Assembly (NCBI GenBank): GCA_964563505.1
Contig: CAZLXW010000007.1
Span: 1 to 64,000 of the forward strand
Origin: UBA1351 sp964563505
GTDB taxonomy: Bacteria > Bacillota > Clostridia > Lachnospirales > Vallitaleaceae
DNA length: 64,000 bases
Reading direction: 5' to 3'
Shown: piece after piece, positions 36,370 to 45,222 of the stretch
How the letters are laid out: each line of letters begins with the position of its first letter
Numbering within the stretch: the stretch's first letter is position 1
Program-made: the position numbers and the translations under genes
The notes under the pieces: model-generated
Told to the model about the DNA's origin: nothing
Databases searched by the model: none
Seen by the model: the letters and a program-made list of their open reading frames with translations, nothing else

Positions 36370-39012
36370 TTAATCCACTATGATCATCGCTTGATTCCCC
36401 ATTGATTCCCATCCACGGCGAAAGTCATCTTTGCCTTTTTGCTCAATCCGTCCTGTTGAAGGATCGCTATAGTAAACATAATTTTGATCAAAGCCCATGA
36501 CTACCACACTATGTAATTGATATGTCACTTCCATAAACCCAGATGGTGTCTTCCATACTTCTTTGCTATGCTCTTGTACTTCTTGATATCTATTCGGTGT
36601 TATAATAAGCACCGGTTTTTCACTAGCCACTAAAGCGAGCATCTGTTCAAAACTTATACCACTAACTGTTTTGGCCCTATTTGAAACATATTTTTCTGCT
36701 AATTCTTGTACAGGTTCAATATGCACACCAAGTCCGGGTTGAGATACGTCCGACATACTCCCTGAAAACTCCAAATGCATATCTGAAAAATGAACAAATC
36801 CATTTTTGATTTCATATGGATCTCTAGAGACTTTCAATTGATCAGCTAAGGTCATTTTTGATGGTGCATGGTCCATATAATTGTCTAGTAAAATACTAAG
36901 GGCTGTCACTTCGCATCCTCTTGGTAGTTCCGGACGCTGAGGGATTGTAATGATTTGATCTAAATAAACCTCTTCTCTTAAATCATTATTGCTAAATATC
37001 TCCGTCAATTTTCCCGAGTTATTTTGAACATTATACTTCCAATGATAAATCGTATATGCTTTTTTGTTCTGTCCTTGAACAAATGCATCCACTAGGTCAA
37101 TCGCATAATACCTTGTCTTTTTTAAATGATCAAAAAGAATATACACATCTAACGGCGGCCTCTCCCTAAACTCAAAATAAAGATTATTCTTATAGCTTGT
37201 TGAGACACCTACTGCATGATAAATTACATTCTCATTGATTGGAGAACTTGCAATAATTGAATTTTCCAACTTCTGCCCAGGATCTTTTCCCGGAAGGTCT
37301 AAGTATATAGACTCTTCAACATCCGTGAAGTGTACACGAGAATTTTTATAGTTGTTGGATCGAACAACATTCATGGTCATTAAGTCAAATTTATATTTAT
37401 TTTCTGTATCATCTAGGTATATGCTACTAAAATAGTATCCATTCCCATAGTCTCCGGCTCGATAAGTTTCAATGAGGTCTCCACGTTGATTATATTGTTT
37501 AATGGTATGATATGGAAAAATAACATTTCCGTTTAAATATTCATATGTATCGTCAATGTCATATTCACCGACAAAAACCTGTCCGTCAATTTCTTTCATC
37601 AAGTGTTTATATGTTCCAAGTTCAAATAAATTCGTATATCTTAATTGGCTTCCGGTTAAATCAACCATATAGGTATTGTTCACATATTTATCCCGCGGAT
37701 CATCCAAATAAATCAAACCTGAATTTCCATTCAATCGACCTTTAATAAATGTTTCCATATAGGAAAAATTTTGATTCTTAAAATCCAGTTGATATAAGGA
37801 TTGTTCATGAAGAATAAAAAGAATTCGTTCGGATATATTATAATAAAACATTTCTTTCAAATTTTTTCCTATATTCACATAATAATCCGGATTTTCAATC
37901 ATGCCTAGAGAATTTAATATTGGTTGATCATTCATGCGATAGCTATAAAAAGCGATCCCATTTTTACCATAATTCGGACTTTCATCTTGAAAATAGCCAT
38001 ATACTAAAAAATACACCTCGCCTAGATTGGAAACCTCTAATATTTGCATTCCATGCTCTTCACTTTCATCATAAAGATAATCACTGTTAAGTCGGTCTAA
38101 ACGATATATTTCATACATCATTTCATCTTCAGTATCGTATAAGTAGGCCTCTTTGGTATTATAAATCACTTGGAATCGCTCATTGGGGCTTACTTTAACA
38201 CGACGATTTTCTTGGTCCCCAAAATCTCCCAAATACCAACCTTCATAGTCCTTTGAATAATAATACCTTTGTTTTTCTTGAGCTATTTCTTCAATGGTCT
38301 GTATCTCCATCGTTGTATAGTCAATACTATATTTTTTCCTTATATCCAAATATTCAAATCCTTCTTCAACGCGTTTTGCTCCGATATACTCCACACCAAT
38401 ATACATCTGATTCTCTTGGTTAGACTCAATCCTTGTACGCATGAGTCCCATAGAAGTAATGCCATTGATTTCATTGTATTCATCAATAGCCTCTTGAACA
38501 TATGAAATACCTAGTCGATTCTGGCTATTTTCAACATGCAAAAAAGAAAGATAATAGTGAATTGGCATATCATCTCTCCTTGCTTGTATATCCATGTAAT
38601 AGCTTTCACCTTCTAGTAAATTCATTCCTTGCTCATTCCATATACGATATACTTTTTCTTCCGCTTCAAGTTGCGTCGAAAAAATTTTTTCATTTTTTTG
38701 GTTATAGATAGATACATCAACTGTGTCATATTCCAACCATGTTGATGTATCTTCTCTTGTAAATGTAAATGTTATTCCTGAAGAATCCATTTGAATTTTA
38801 TCTTTTGATAAATTCTCAAAACTCTTCTGGGTTAAATTACCAAATGTGGGTTGATACAGACTCTCAGATTCATACACCCATAATACAGGAATTCGTTCTT
38901 CTCCTGCTGATGTAGCATTCACAACCTGATTGCCTGAATTGCTATTGCTTTGACATCCAGTGAAAATGATGATCATCAATAGCAATCCAAGTAATGATTT
39001 ATTTATACGCAT
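36370..39012 (-). CDS. Large lipoprotein with C-terminal C39-like cysteine peptidase domain
   Basis: 880 residues. Lipobox FTGC at about residue 20. Residues 25-650 are rich in Tyr, Asp and aromatic beta-strand patterns and contain no domain I can name; they may form a propeller or repeated beta modules. The C-terminal ~210 residues are a peptidase C39-type (papain-like) domain: catalytic Cys in LPRGCEVTALSILLDNY, His in YQLHSVVVMGFDQNYVYYSDP, with the Asp in that last motif. It would act outside the membrane on a peptide or wall substrate. It is alone on the minus strand with a good AAGGAGATTTTGCT ribosome site. Confidence 0.8.
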   Translation of the reverse strand: MRINKSLLGLLLMIIIFTGCQSNSNSGNQVVNATSAGEERIPVLWVYESESLYQPTFGNLTQKSFENLSKDKIQMDSSGITFTFTREDTSTWLEYDTVDVSIYNQKNEKIFSTQLEAEEKVYRIWNEQGMNLLEGESYYMDIQARRDDMPIHYYLSFLHVENSQNRLGISYVQEAIDEYNEINGITSMGLMRTRIESNQENQMYIGVEYIGAKRVEEGFEYLDIRKKYSIDYTTMEIQTIEEIAQEKQRYYYSKDYEGWYLGDFGDQENRRVKVSPNERFQVIYNTKEAYLYDTEDEMMYEIYRLDRLNSDYLYDESEEHGMQILEVSNLGEVYFLVYGYFQDESPNYGKNGIAFYSYRMNDQPILNSLGMIENPDYYVNIGKNLKEMFYYNISERILFILHEQSLYQLDFKNQNFSYMETFIKGRLNGNSGLIYLDDPRDKYVNNTYMVDLTGSQLRYTNLFELGTYKHLMKEIDGQVFVGEYDIDDTYEYLNGNVIFPYHTIKQYNQRGDLIETYRAGDYGNGYYFSSIYLDDTENKYKFDLMTMNVVRSNNYKNSRVHFTDVEESIYLDLPGKDPGQKLENSIIASSPINENVIYHAVGVSTSYKNNLYFEFRERPPLDVYILFDHLKKTRYYAIDLVDAFVQGQNKKAYTIYHWKYNVQNNSGKLTEIFSNNDLREEVYLDQIITIPQRPELPRGCEVTALSILLDNYMDHAPSKMTLADQLKVSRDPYEIKNGFVHFSDMHLEFSGSMSDVSQPGLGVHIEPVQELAEKYVSNRAKTVSGISFEQMLALVASEKPVLIITPNRYQEVQEHSKEVWKTPSGFMEVTYQLHSVVVMGFDQNYVYYSDPSTGRIEQKGKDDFRRGWESMGNQAMIIVD

Positions 39013-39097
39013 AGCAAAATCTCCTTAAATAAAGCATAGTACTTTATATATCGACCACTTTTTCTAAAAACTTAAAATAAAAACTCTTAAATCACGC

Positions 39098-39235
39098 TTA
39101 TTTGATCCGTTTAAATAAATGATGTTTTTTCTTACGCGATTCTTTTTTGTTGACTTGACTCCAAAAATAATCTGAATTGATGTTTTCATTACGACAATAC
39201 TGGTTAATTTGGTGATACTCTCTAATTCGATCCAT
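39098..39235 (-). CDS. Small basic protein, 45 residues, unknown function
   Basis: ATG at 39233-39235 preceded by AAAGGGAGAAAAAAGT. The product is MDRIREYHQINQY..., Asn/Tyr-rich in the first half and ending in a very basic stretch KKESRKKKHHLFKRIK. It begins 15 bases after the stop codon of the ABC exporter gene and runs in the same direction, so it is likely the last gene of that operon. No family recognised. A longer overlapping frame in another phase (to 39288) has no ribosome site and is probably a shadow. Confidence 0.6.
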   Translation of the reverse strand: MDRIREYHQINQYCRNENINSDYFWSQVNKKESRKKKHHLFKRIK

Positions 39236-39250
39236 ACTTTTTTCTCCCTT

Positions 39251-41029
39251 TTACGCAAAGGCACTAAACTGTGCCATATACAAATCATAATAGTGTCCTT
39301 TTTCTTTTAATAAATGTTCATGACTTCCTGATTCCGTGATTCCTTGTTCGTTAATCACGAAAATTCGGTCCGCCTTTTGAATTGTTGACAAACGGTGGGC
39401 AATAACAAATGACGTTCTACCTTCTAATAAGGTTTCAATACCTTTTTGTACGAGACGCTCTGTTGTTGTATCAATACTTGATGTTGCTTCATCAAGAATA
39501 AGAATCCCCGGCTTGGCAATCATCGTTCGAGCAAAGGCTATGAGTTGTCGCTGACCAACCGATAATTTCGAACCTTTTTCATTAATGACAGTATCATACC
39601 CATCTTCGAGTTTCATGATAAATTCATGGGCATGAACCGCTTTTGCTGCTTCAACAACGTCATCATCTGTTGCATCTAATTTTCCATAACGAATGTTTTC
39701 CCGAATCGTTCCCGAAAACAAAAATGTGTCCTGTGTCATAATGCCCATCTGGCTCCGAAGGCTTTCAATGGTTACTTTTTTGACGTCATATCCATCTACA
39801 AGAATCTCGCCGCCATCAATGTCATAAAAACGACAAATCAAGTTGACAATCGTTGATTTCCCACCGCCTGTCGGTCCGACCAAGGCTATTGTCTCGCCCT
39901 CTCTAACGTGAAAAGACAAATCCTTTAGCACAGGCAAATCATCATCATAGGCAAAGGTTACATGTTCAAAGCGAACATCCCCTTGGATTGTCGGTAGCCA
40001 AGATGCATTCTTTTCATCCACTAAGTCCGGTTCAATATCTAAAATCTCAAATATACGTTCCGCTCCGGCAATATTGGTGATCAACTGATTATAAAAATTA
40101 CTTAAATTCATAATCGGATTCCAGAACATCGATATATATGAAATAAACGCTACAAGAAGTCCTACGGTAATCTCTCCTGTATCTAATAGACTTACGCCTA
40201 AATAGAAGACTAAGACCGTTCCAATCCCCCAACTCATCTCAACCATGGGCCAAAACATATCATTTAACTTCACCGCATGCATAAAGCCGTGCTTGATATC
40301 TGCAAGAAGTGTATGGAAGGTTTTGCTGGTTTGTTCTTCCGCCGTAAAGCTTTGCACCACACGAATTCCTGAAAATGATTCGTGGGTAAATGCATTCATA
40401 TTGGCGTTTTTCTTACGCATAGCTTGCCAACGGCGATGTGCTCTTACTTCAACAAACCACATCCCTAAAATCAAAAAAGGGAGTAAGGTTAAAGCCGTCA
40501 AGGCCAATCGTGCATGAAGTGCTAACATAATTATAAACACAACAATGACACTTGCAAAGTCGGGCAATAAGGTAATAACACTGTTATTCAAAACATCCTT
40601 TAAGGAATCCACATCACCGATAACACGGGCCAGTATCTTTCCCACCGGCCGATGATCAAAAAAGTTAAAGGACAATTTTTGAATGTGCTCATAGAGTTCT
40701 TGTCGAATTTCCATGAGTACTTTATTGGACACACGTCCCATGATTTGGGTTCTTTTTCGAATGCAAAATGCTGCCATAAGATTTATAATGACTGCAAGTG
40801 CTGCAATGTATAAAAGTCCTCTAAAGTTTTTAGCCACAATGTAATTATCAATGGAGATTTTTATTAGTAATGGATTGACCGCCGTTACTCCTAAGATAAG
40901 CAACATAAGCCCCAACACACTTAGAATCTCCTTTTTATATCCACGCATATATGAAAACAAGCGTTTTACTGTAACCACTTTTAATACGTGTTTTGTTTCT
41001 TCATCTTCTTTAAAATTATTAATTGGCAT
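39251..41029 (-). CDS. ABC exporter half-transporter, catalytically complete subunit
   Basis: The frame opens at 41185 inside the upstream gene. The ATG at 41027-41029 follows GGAGAGGTGGCTT and gives 592 residues. Six-helix membrane domain (about 35-325) and ATPase domain (about 345-590): Walker A GPTGGGKST, signature LSVGQRQLIAFAR, Walker B GILILDEATSSID with the catalytic Glu intact, and switch His in VIAHRLS. It pairs with the upstream subunit to form a heterodimeric multidrug-type exporter (LmrCD/BmrCD/TM287-288 class). Its start overlaps the upstream stop by 11 bases, coupling translation. Confidence 0.92.
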   Translation of the reverse strand: MPINNFKEDEETKHVLKVVTVKRLFSYMRGYKKEILSVLGLMLLILGVTAVNPLLIKISIDNYIVAKNFRGLLYIAALAVIINLMAAFCIRKRTQIMGRVSNKVLMEIRQELYEHIQKLSFNFFDHRPVGKILARVIGDVDSLKDVLNNSVITLLPDFASVIVVFIIMLALHARLALTALTLLPFLILGMWFVEVRAHRRWQAMRKKNANMNAFTHESFSGIRVVQSFTAEEQTSKTFHTLLADIKHGFMHAVKLNDMFWPMVEMSWGIGTVLVFYLGVSLLDTGEITVGLLVAFISYISMFWNPIMNLSNFYNQLITNIAGAERIFEILDIEPDLVDEKNASWLPTIQGDVRFEHVTFAYDDDLPVLKDLSFHVREGETIALVGPTGGGKSTIVNLICRFYDIDGGEILVDGYDVKKVTIESLRSQMGIMTQDTFLFSGTIRENIRYGKLDATDDDVVEAAKAVHAHEFIMKLEDGYDTVINEKGSKLSVGQRQLIAFARTMIAKPGILILDEATSSIDTTTERLVQKGIETLLEGRTSFVIAHRLSTIQKADRIFVINEQGITESGSHEHLLKEKGHYYDLYMAQFSAFA

Positions 41030-42746
41030 AAGCCACCTCTCCTTCATATTGTTCCATAAAGGTGTCATGGTATCGCCCTTGTAACTCAAGCAGTTCATGA
41101 TGGGTTCCACGCTCAACAACTTTTCCTTCCTCAAGAACAAGTATTTCATCTGCTTCTTTAACCGCAGAAATCCGATGTGCCACAATGATTTTTGTACGGT
41201 TTGTCAGCTGTTTTATCTCTTTTTGAATGCGTAATTCTGTTTCCATGTCTAGTGCTGACGTACTATCGTCAAATACAAGTATTTCTGCATCTTTTGCCAA
41301 GGCCCGTGCAATAGAAATTCGCTGCTTCTGACCGCCGGATAAGCCAATACCTCGTTCTCCGATAATGGTGCTGTAAGATTCATCCATTCGTTCGATAAAC
41401 TCATGGGCTTGGGCACTTACCGATGATTTGGTCAAAACATCTTCTTGAGTTGTATTTTTGACACCAAAGAGAATATTTTCTTCAATAGTATCACTAAACA
41501 AAAAGACTTCTTGCATCACGACCGAGATATGACTTCTTAAGCTTCTAAGTTCATAACCCTTGACATCAACGCCATCAATAAGCACTTGACCTTCACTCGT
41601 ATCATAAAAACGTGTCAATAGGTTAATAACTGAACTCTTCCCGGATCCGGTCGCGCCCATGATGGCCAATGTTTTATTCGGATCAACGGTAAAATTGACA
41701 TCATCTAAAACTTTTCTACCGTTAATCTCAAGTCCAACATGTTTGAACTCGACGCGTCCTTTAATCTCTCCTTCTCTCAAGGCATTTGGATTATTTACAA
41801 TATCGCTTTCACAAGCAAACACGGTATCAATCCGTTTTGATGAAGCAATCGCTTCAGCAATAACGTTACTTAACCATCCGATATTACGCATAGGCCACAT
41901 AACCATCTGCGTGTATCCTGAAAACATGACCAGGGTACCAATCGTTAATCTTTCTCCGATAACCAAAGATCCTCCGAATGCAATCACGAGAACCGGTAAA
42001 ATATTGCTAATAAACTCAATCCTTGGATAAAAGATACTCCAAATCTTGGCTTGTTTAAAATTCAGGTCATAATACCCTTGATTTTTCTTTAAAAACTTAT
42101 TGATTTCGTATTTTTCTCTTGCAAAGGCTTTCACTAGACGAACACCGGCAATATTTTCCTGTGCCGTCGAATTCATCTCTGCATTTTGTTCACTGATACG
42201 TTCATATGTCTCACCAATACTGCGTTCTAACTTTATTGCCAAATAGGCTAGAATAGGCAAGGTGATAAATGCAATAATCGATAAGCTAAGACTAATACGT
42301 ATCATCAATATGGTTGCAATCACCAAAGTTATAAATGACTCGAGGACTAACATGACACCAAAACTTGTTGCATGCCAAATCTTATCTGCATCCTCTTTAA
42401 TTCGCGTCATCAACTCACCGGTATTTTTCGAATCAAAAAAGCTGTAACTTAAGCTCTGTATATGATCAAAAATATCTTGACGTAATGATGTAATCATACG
42501 TACACTTCCAAAATCAAAAAACATTTCTTTAGCATAGCCCATGATTGCACGTCCAATGGTAATGAGAATGAGGAGCATACTTAAATGTTTAAAAACCTCT
42601 TTGTCGCCTGCTACAATCACTTCATCAATAATTCGCCCTGTGATAATCGGATTAAACATATCCATAAAAATTCCAAATCCCATCGCAAGGACACCGAATC
42701 CGTATATCCACTTGTTTTCTTTTAAATACTTTAATAATCGTTTCAT
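41019..42746 (-). CDS. ABC exporter half-transporter with degenerate ATP site
   Basis: 575 residues: six membrane helices (about 15-310), ATPase (about 335-570) with Walker A GATGSGKSS, signature LSGGQKQRISIARAL and Walker B EILVFDDSTSALD, in which the catalytic Glu is replaced by Asp. That is the hallmark of the non-catalytic subunit in heterodimeric exporters; the downstream gene supplies the complete half. The gene follows a 350-base leader with a small peptide and two terminators, suggesting induction by a translation-affecting compound. The ribosome site is AGGGAGGTAGAGAG before ATG. Confidence 0.92.
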   Translation of the reverse strand: MKRLLKYLKENKWIYGFGVLAMGFGIFMDMFNPIITGRIIDEVIVAGDKEVFKHLSMLLILITIGRAIMGYAKEMFFDFGSVRMITSLRQDIFDHIQSLSYSFFDSKNTGELMTRIKEDADKIWHATSFGVMLVLESFITLVIATILMIRISLSLSIIAFITLPILAYLAIKLERSIGETYERISEQNAEMNSTAQENIAGVRLVKAFAREKYEINKFLKKNQGYYDLNFKQAKIWSIFYPRIEFISNILPVLVIAFGGSLVIGERLTIGTLVMFSGYTQMVMWPMRNIGWLSNVIAEAIASSKRIDTVFACESDIVNNPNALREGEIKGRVEFKHVGLEINGRKVLDDVNFTVDPNKTLAIMGATGSGKSSVINLLTRFYDTSEGQVLIDGVDVKGYELRSLRSHISVVMQEVFLFSDTIEENILFGVKNTTQEDVLTKSSVSAQAHEFIERMDESYSTIIGERGIGLSGGQKQRISIARALAKDAEILVFDDSTSALDMETELRIQKEIKQLTNRTKIIVAHRISAVKEADEILVLEEGKVVERGTHHELLELQGRYHDTFMEQYEGEVAYAN

Positions 42747-42800
42747 CTCTCTACCTCCCTTATGTCGTTTTCGCTCTTTCTCTATTGCAAAAAAATGTAC

Positions 42801-42829
42801 AAAAAAGCCATGAGCATTTACCCATGGCT
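42801..42829 (-). terminator. Second leader terminator before the ABC exporter genes
   Basis: Seven-base arms AGCCATG (42806-42812) and CATGGCT (42823-42829), ten-base loop, followed on the minus strand by six T residues. It is 55 bases before the exporter start codon and nearly identical to the hairpin at 42842-42870. Confidence 0.8.
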
Positions 42830-42841
42830 AAAAAAAGCGTC

Positions 42842-42870
42842 AAAAAAGCCATGGTCTTATACCCATGGCT
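42842..42870 (-). terminator. First leader terminator before the ABC exporter genes
   Basis: Eight-base arms AGCCATGG (42847-42854) and CCATGGCT (42863-42870), eight-base loop, six T residues after it on the minus strand. It is 75 bases downstream of the leader peptide stop. Confidence 0.8.
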
Positions 42871-42908
42871 CAATATACATTCTTATGCTGTTGTGCTTAT
42901 GTTTTATT

Positions 42909-42934
42909 CATATGTTCTTATCAATGAACACATG
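42909..42934 (-). promoter_or_regulatory. Hairpin in the exporter leader, between leader peptide and terminators
   Basis: CATATGTTC (42909-42917) and GAACACATG (42926-42934) pair with one mismatch around an eight-base loop; no T run. Its position just downstream of the leader peptide stop suggests a pause or anti-terminator element. Confidence 0.5.
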
Positions 42935-42945
42935 TTAATACACAG

Positions 42946-43023
42946 CTACTTAGAATGACCGTTGAGGTAGGGTATCGGTTTAATTAAATTATCAACTATT
43001 GGATTCATCATTAACTTTTTCAT
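42946..43023 (-). CDS. Leader peptide of the ABC exporter operon, 25 residues
   Basis: ATG at 43021-43023 is preceded by AAAGGAGGTAGGACAA, one of the best ribosome sites in the window, and the frame ends at TAG (42946-42948). It begins MKKLMMNPIV and contains a KPIPYL stretch with prolines near the middle. It lies about 55 bases after the promoter and upstream of two terminators. Leader peptides in this position (for example bmrB before bmrCD in B. subtilis) couple ribosome stalling to antitermination of a drug exporter. Confidence 0.75.
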   Translation of the reverse strand: MKKLMMNPIVDNLIKPIPYLNGHSK

Positions 43024-43084
43024 TTGTCCTACCTCCTTTTCTAAATAGTACACCTAAGGTGCCTTGTTTGTTATTTCCTTATAT

Positions 43085-43113
43085 AGAATAGCATCATGTT
43101 TAATCCTTGTCAA
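43085..43113 (-). promoter_or_regulatory. Promoter of the exporter leader
   Basis: Minus strand: consensus TTGACA (43108-43113), 17-base spacer, TATTCT (43085-43090). It overlaps the 3' end of topB. Transcription would start near 43078, giving a leader of about 330 bases. Confidence 0.75.
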
Positions 43114-45208
43114 TCTTTTTTTGTAAAATTTCTGCAAAAGGATTGTTAAATGGTTCTTGCTTTTGTTCATTTTTCTTGATAAAGCGTTGTACTTCCTTCT
43201 TTGACATGGCTTTACTGTTTTTGTCCTTACGCTGATTAAAGGCTGTCAACTTTTCCTTATAGCCACATCGGCAAACAAATGTTTCGCTTCCTTTTTCACC
43301 AACAAGGTCCATTTTTTTACGGCACTCGGGACATCTTGCATTGGTTGTTTTGACCAGGTTTTTTTTATAACCACAATCTCGATCCGGACAAACCAGTTTT
43401 TTTCCATATTTATTTTTAATGACAAGTAATTTTTGTCCACACGTTGGGCAACTTTCTGTTGAGACATTATCGTGCTTAAATTTTTTGTCGCTATTTTTGA
43501 TTTCACGAATGATTCCTTTTGTAAATGTATTGATACCATCAAGAAAGGTCTTTGCTTCAAGTTGTCCTTTTGCTATTTTTTCCAAATCACGTTCCCATTT
43601 TCCTGTTAGATCTTTTGACCGCATATCATCCGGTACTAAGTCTAAAAGCTGTCGTCCCGTTTTTGTGGTTCGCAAAAACTTGCCTTGATGTTCCACATAA
43701 AAATTACTAATAATCTTTTCAATAATATCACTTCGCGTAGCTACTGTACCAAGTCCGGCACCTTCCATCTCATGTAGCAAGTCTCCTTCTGTTAAGTATG
43801 ACGGAGCCTGCGTTTTGCCTTCATTGAGTTCAATACTATACTTGCTTATCGTCTGCCCTTCTTTTCGTTCAATCATTTGTCTATTTTTTTGTAAGGATAC
43901 ATTCTGTAGTTTTTTCCAGCCAAGTTCTAAATCTGTCTGGATTTTACCCACAAAAAGGTCATTACCGATTTTTAGTGTAAGTTCAAGCTCCATATATTCG
44001 TAGGGCGGCATCAAAACGGCTAGAAACTTTTCAGCAACGAGATTGTATATCTTTGTCTCATGGTTATTAAACGCTGTATAATTGGGCCGTTCTTCTGTCG
44101 GAATAATGGCATGATGGTCGCCGACTTTTTGGTCATTGACAAAGGAAGGATTCCCTTGAATAGACCCTCGCATAATTTCTTTGCAAGCCTCTTTATAACT
44201 TGTTTGCCTCAAGGCCGCAACCCGTTCTTCGAGTGTTCCTACGATGTCTTTGGTTAAAAACCTTGAATCTGTTCGCGGATAGGTCAAGACTTTATGCTTT
44301 TCATAGAGACCTTGCATGGCGTTAAGCGTCTCTTTTGCAGACATATCATAGATGCGATTTGCATCCCGTTGGAGCAAGGTTAAGTCATAAAGTCCGCTGG
44401 CATAGGATTTTTTATGTTTTTTATTCATACTGATGATCTTGGCTTCGTTTCCTTTACAGCGTTTTTGTACTTCTTCCGCTTCACTGCGATTAAAAATTCG
44501 ACTTTGTTTTGTCTTAGGATCAATCCGGCGACAATGAAAGCCATCGATTTCCACGTGAACTTCGTAAAAGCTACGGGGAACAAACGCTTTTATTTGTTCC
44601 TCTCGCTGAAAAACCAAATCGAGTGCCGGTGTTTGAACCCGACCAAGAGATAGGCTAGCATTATGTTTCATGGATAAGGCACGGGTTCCGTTAAGACCGA
44701 CAATCCAATCAGCTTTTGCTCGGGTTTCAGCTGCTTGATATAAGTTGTCATATCGGTGACCCTCTACGAGGTTTTTAAAACCATCTTTAATGGCTTTGTC
44801 GGTCACTGAAGAAATCCATAACCTCTTAATGGGCTTTTTAATGTGGGCAAAACCAATCATCCAACGGGCAACAAGTTCACCTTCACGCCCTGCGTCAGTT
44901 GCAATAATAATCGTTTTTACATCACTACGTTCCATCAACTTTTTTACTGTGTAATACTGTTTTTTTGTCTGATTAATCACTTCTAACTTAAATGGATTGG
45001 GTATGACCGGTAAGCGGTCCATAGTCCATTCTTCAAAAGGAATTCCGTATTTTTCCGGTGACGCCAATGTTACCAAGTGGCCTAGGGCCCACGTTACAAT
45101 GTAGCTATCATTTTCAAAATATTTGCCGCCTTTACTTTGGCAGCCCAAGACTCCGGCGATATTTCTACCGACCGAGGGTTTTTCTGCGAATACAAGTGCT
45201 TTACTCAT
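43100..45208 (-). CDS. topB: DNA topoisomerase III
   Basis: 702 residues from the ATG at 45206-45208, which has GGGATGG six bases upstream; an ATG three codons earlier is also possible. Toprim domain at the N-terminus (ALVFAEKPSVGRNIA, IIIATDAGREGELVARW), the type IA core with active-site Tyr in VLTYPRTDSRFL, and at the C-terminus (after about 590) two Cys-rich zinc-ribbon modules (CPTCGQ, CPDRDCGY, CPECRKKM, CRCGYKE). It decatenates DNA. It starts 15 bases after the RND pump gene and may be transcribed with it; whether that has meaning is unclear. Confidence 0.94.
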   Translation of the reverse strand: MSKALVFAEKPSVGRNIAGVLGCQSKGGKYFENDSYIVTWALGHLVTLASPEKYGIPFEEWTMDRLPVIPNPFKLEVINQTKKQYYTVKKLMERSDVKTIIIATDAGREGELVARWMIGFAHIKKPIKRLWISSVTDKAIKDGFKNLVEGHRYDNLYQAAETRAKADWIVGLNGTRALSMKHNASLSLGRVQTPALDLVFQREEQIKAFVPRSFYEVHVEIDGFHCRRIDPKTKQSRIFNRSEAEEVQKRCKGNEAKIISMNKKHKKSYASGLYDLTLLQRDANRIYDMSAKETLNAMQGLYEKHKVLTYPRTDSRFLTKDIVGTLEERVAALRQTSYKEACKEIMRGSIQGNPSFVNDQKVGDHHAIIPTEERPNYTAFNNHETKIYNLVAEKFLAVLMPPYEYMELELTLKIGNDLFVGKIQTDLELGWKKLQNVSLQKNRQMIERKEGQTISKYSIELNEGKTQAPSYLTEGDLLHEMEGAGLGTVATRSDIIEKIISNFYVEHQGKFLRTTKTGRQLLDLVPDDMRSKDLTGKWERDLEKIAKGQLEAKTFLDGINTFTKGIIREIKNSDKKFKHDNVSTESCPTCGQKLLVIKNKYGKKLVCPDRDCGYKKNLVKTTNARCPECRKKMDLVGEKGSETFVCRCGYKEKLTAFNQRKDKNSKAMSKKEVQRFIKKNEQKQEPFNNPFAEILQKKIDKD

Positions 45209-45222
45209 TATTTCCATCCCAA

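Noticed and set aside
39064..39288. 74-residue minus-strand frame after the ABC exporter.
   Set aside because: Its start lies inside the exporter gene without a ribosome site; a different frame (39098-39235) has a good start.
41030..41185. 52-codon N-terminal extension of the second ABC exporter subunit.
   Set aside because: It lies entirely in the preceding gene in another frame, and the ATG at 41029 has the ribosome site.
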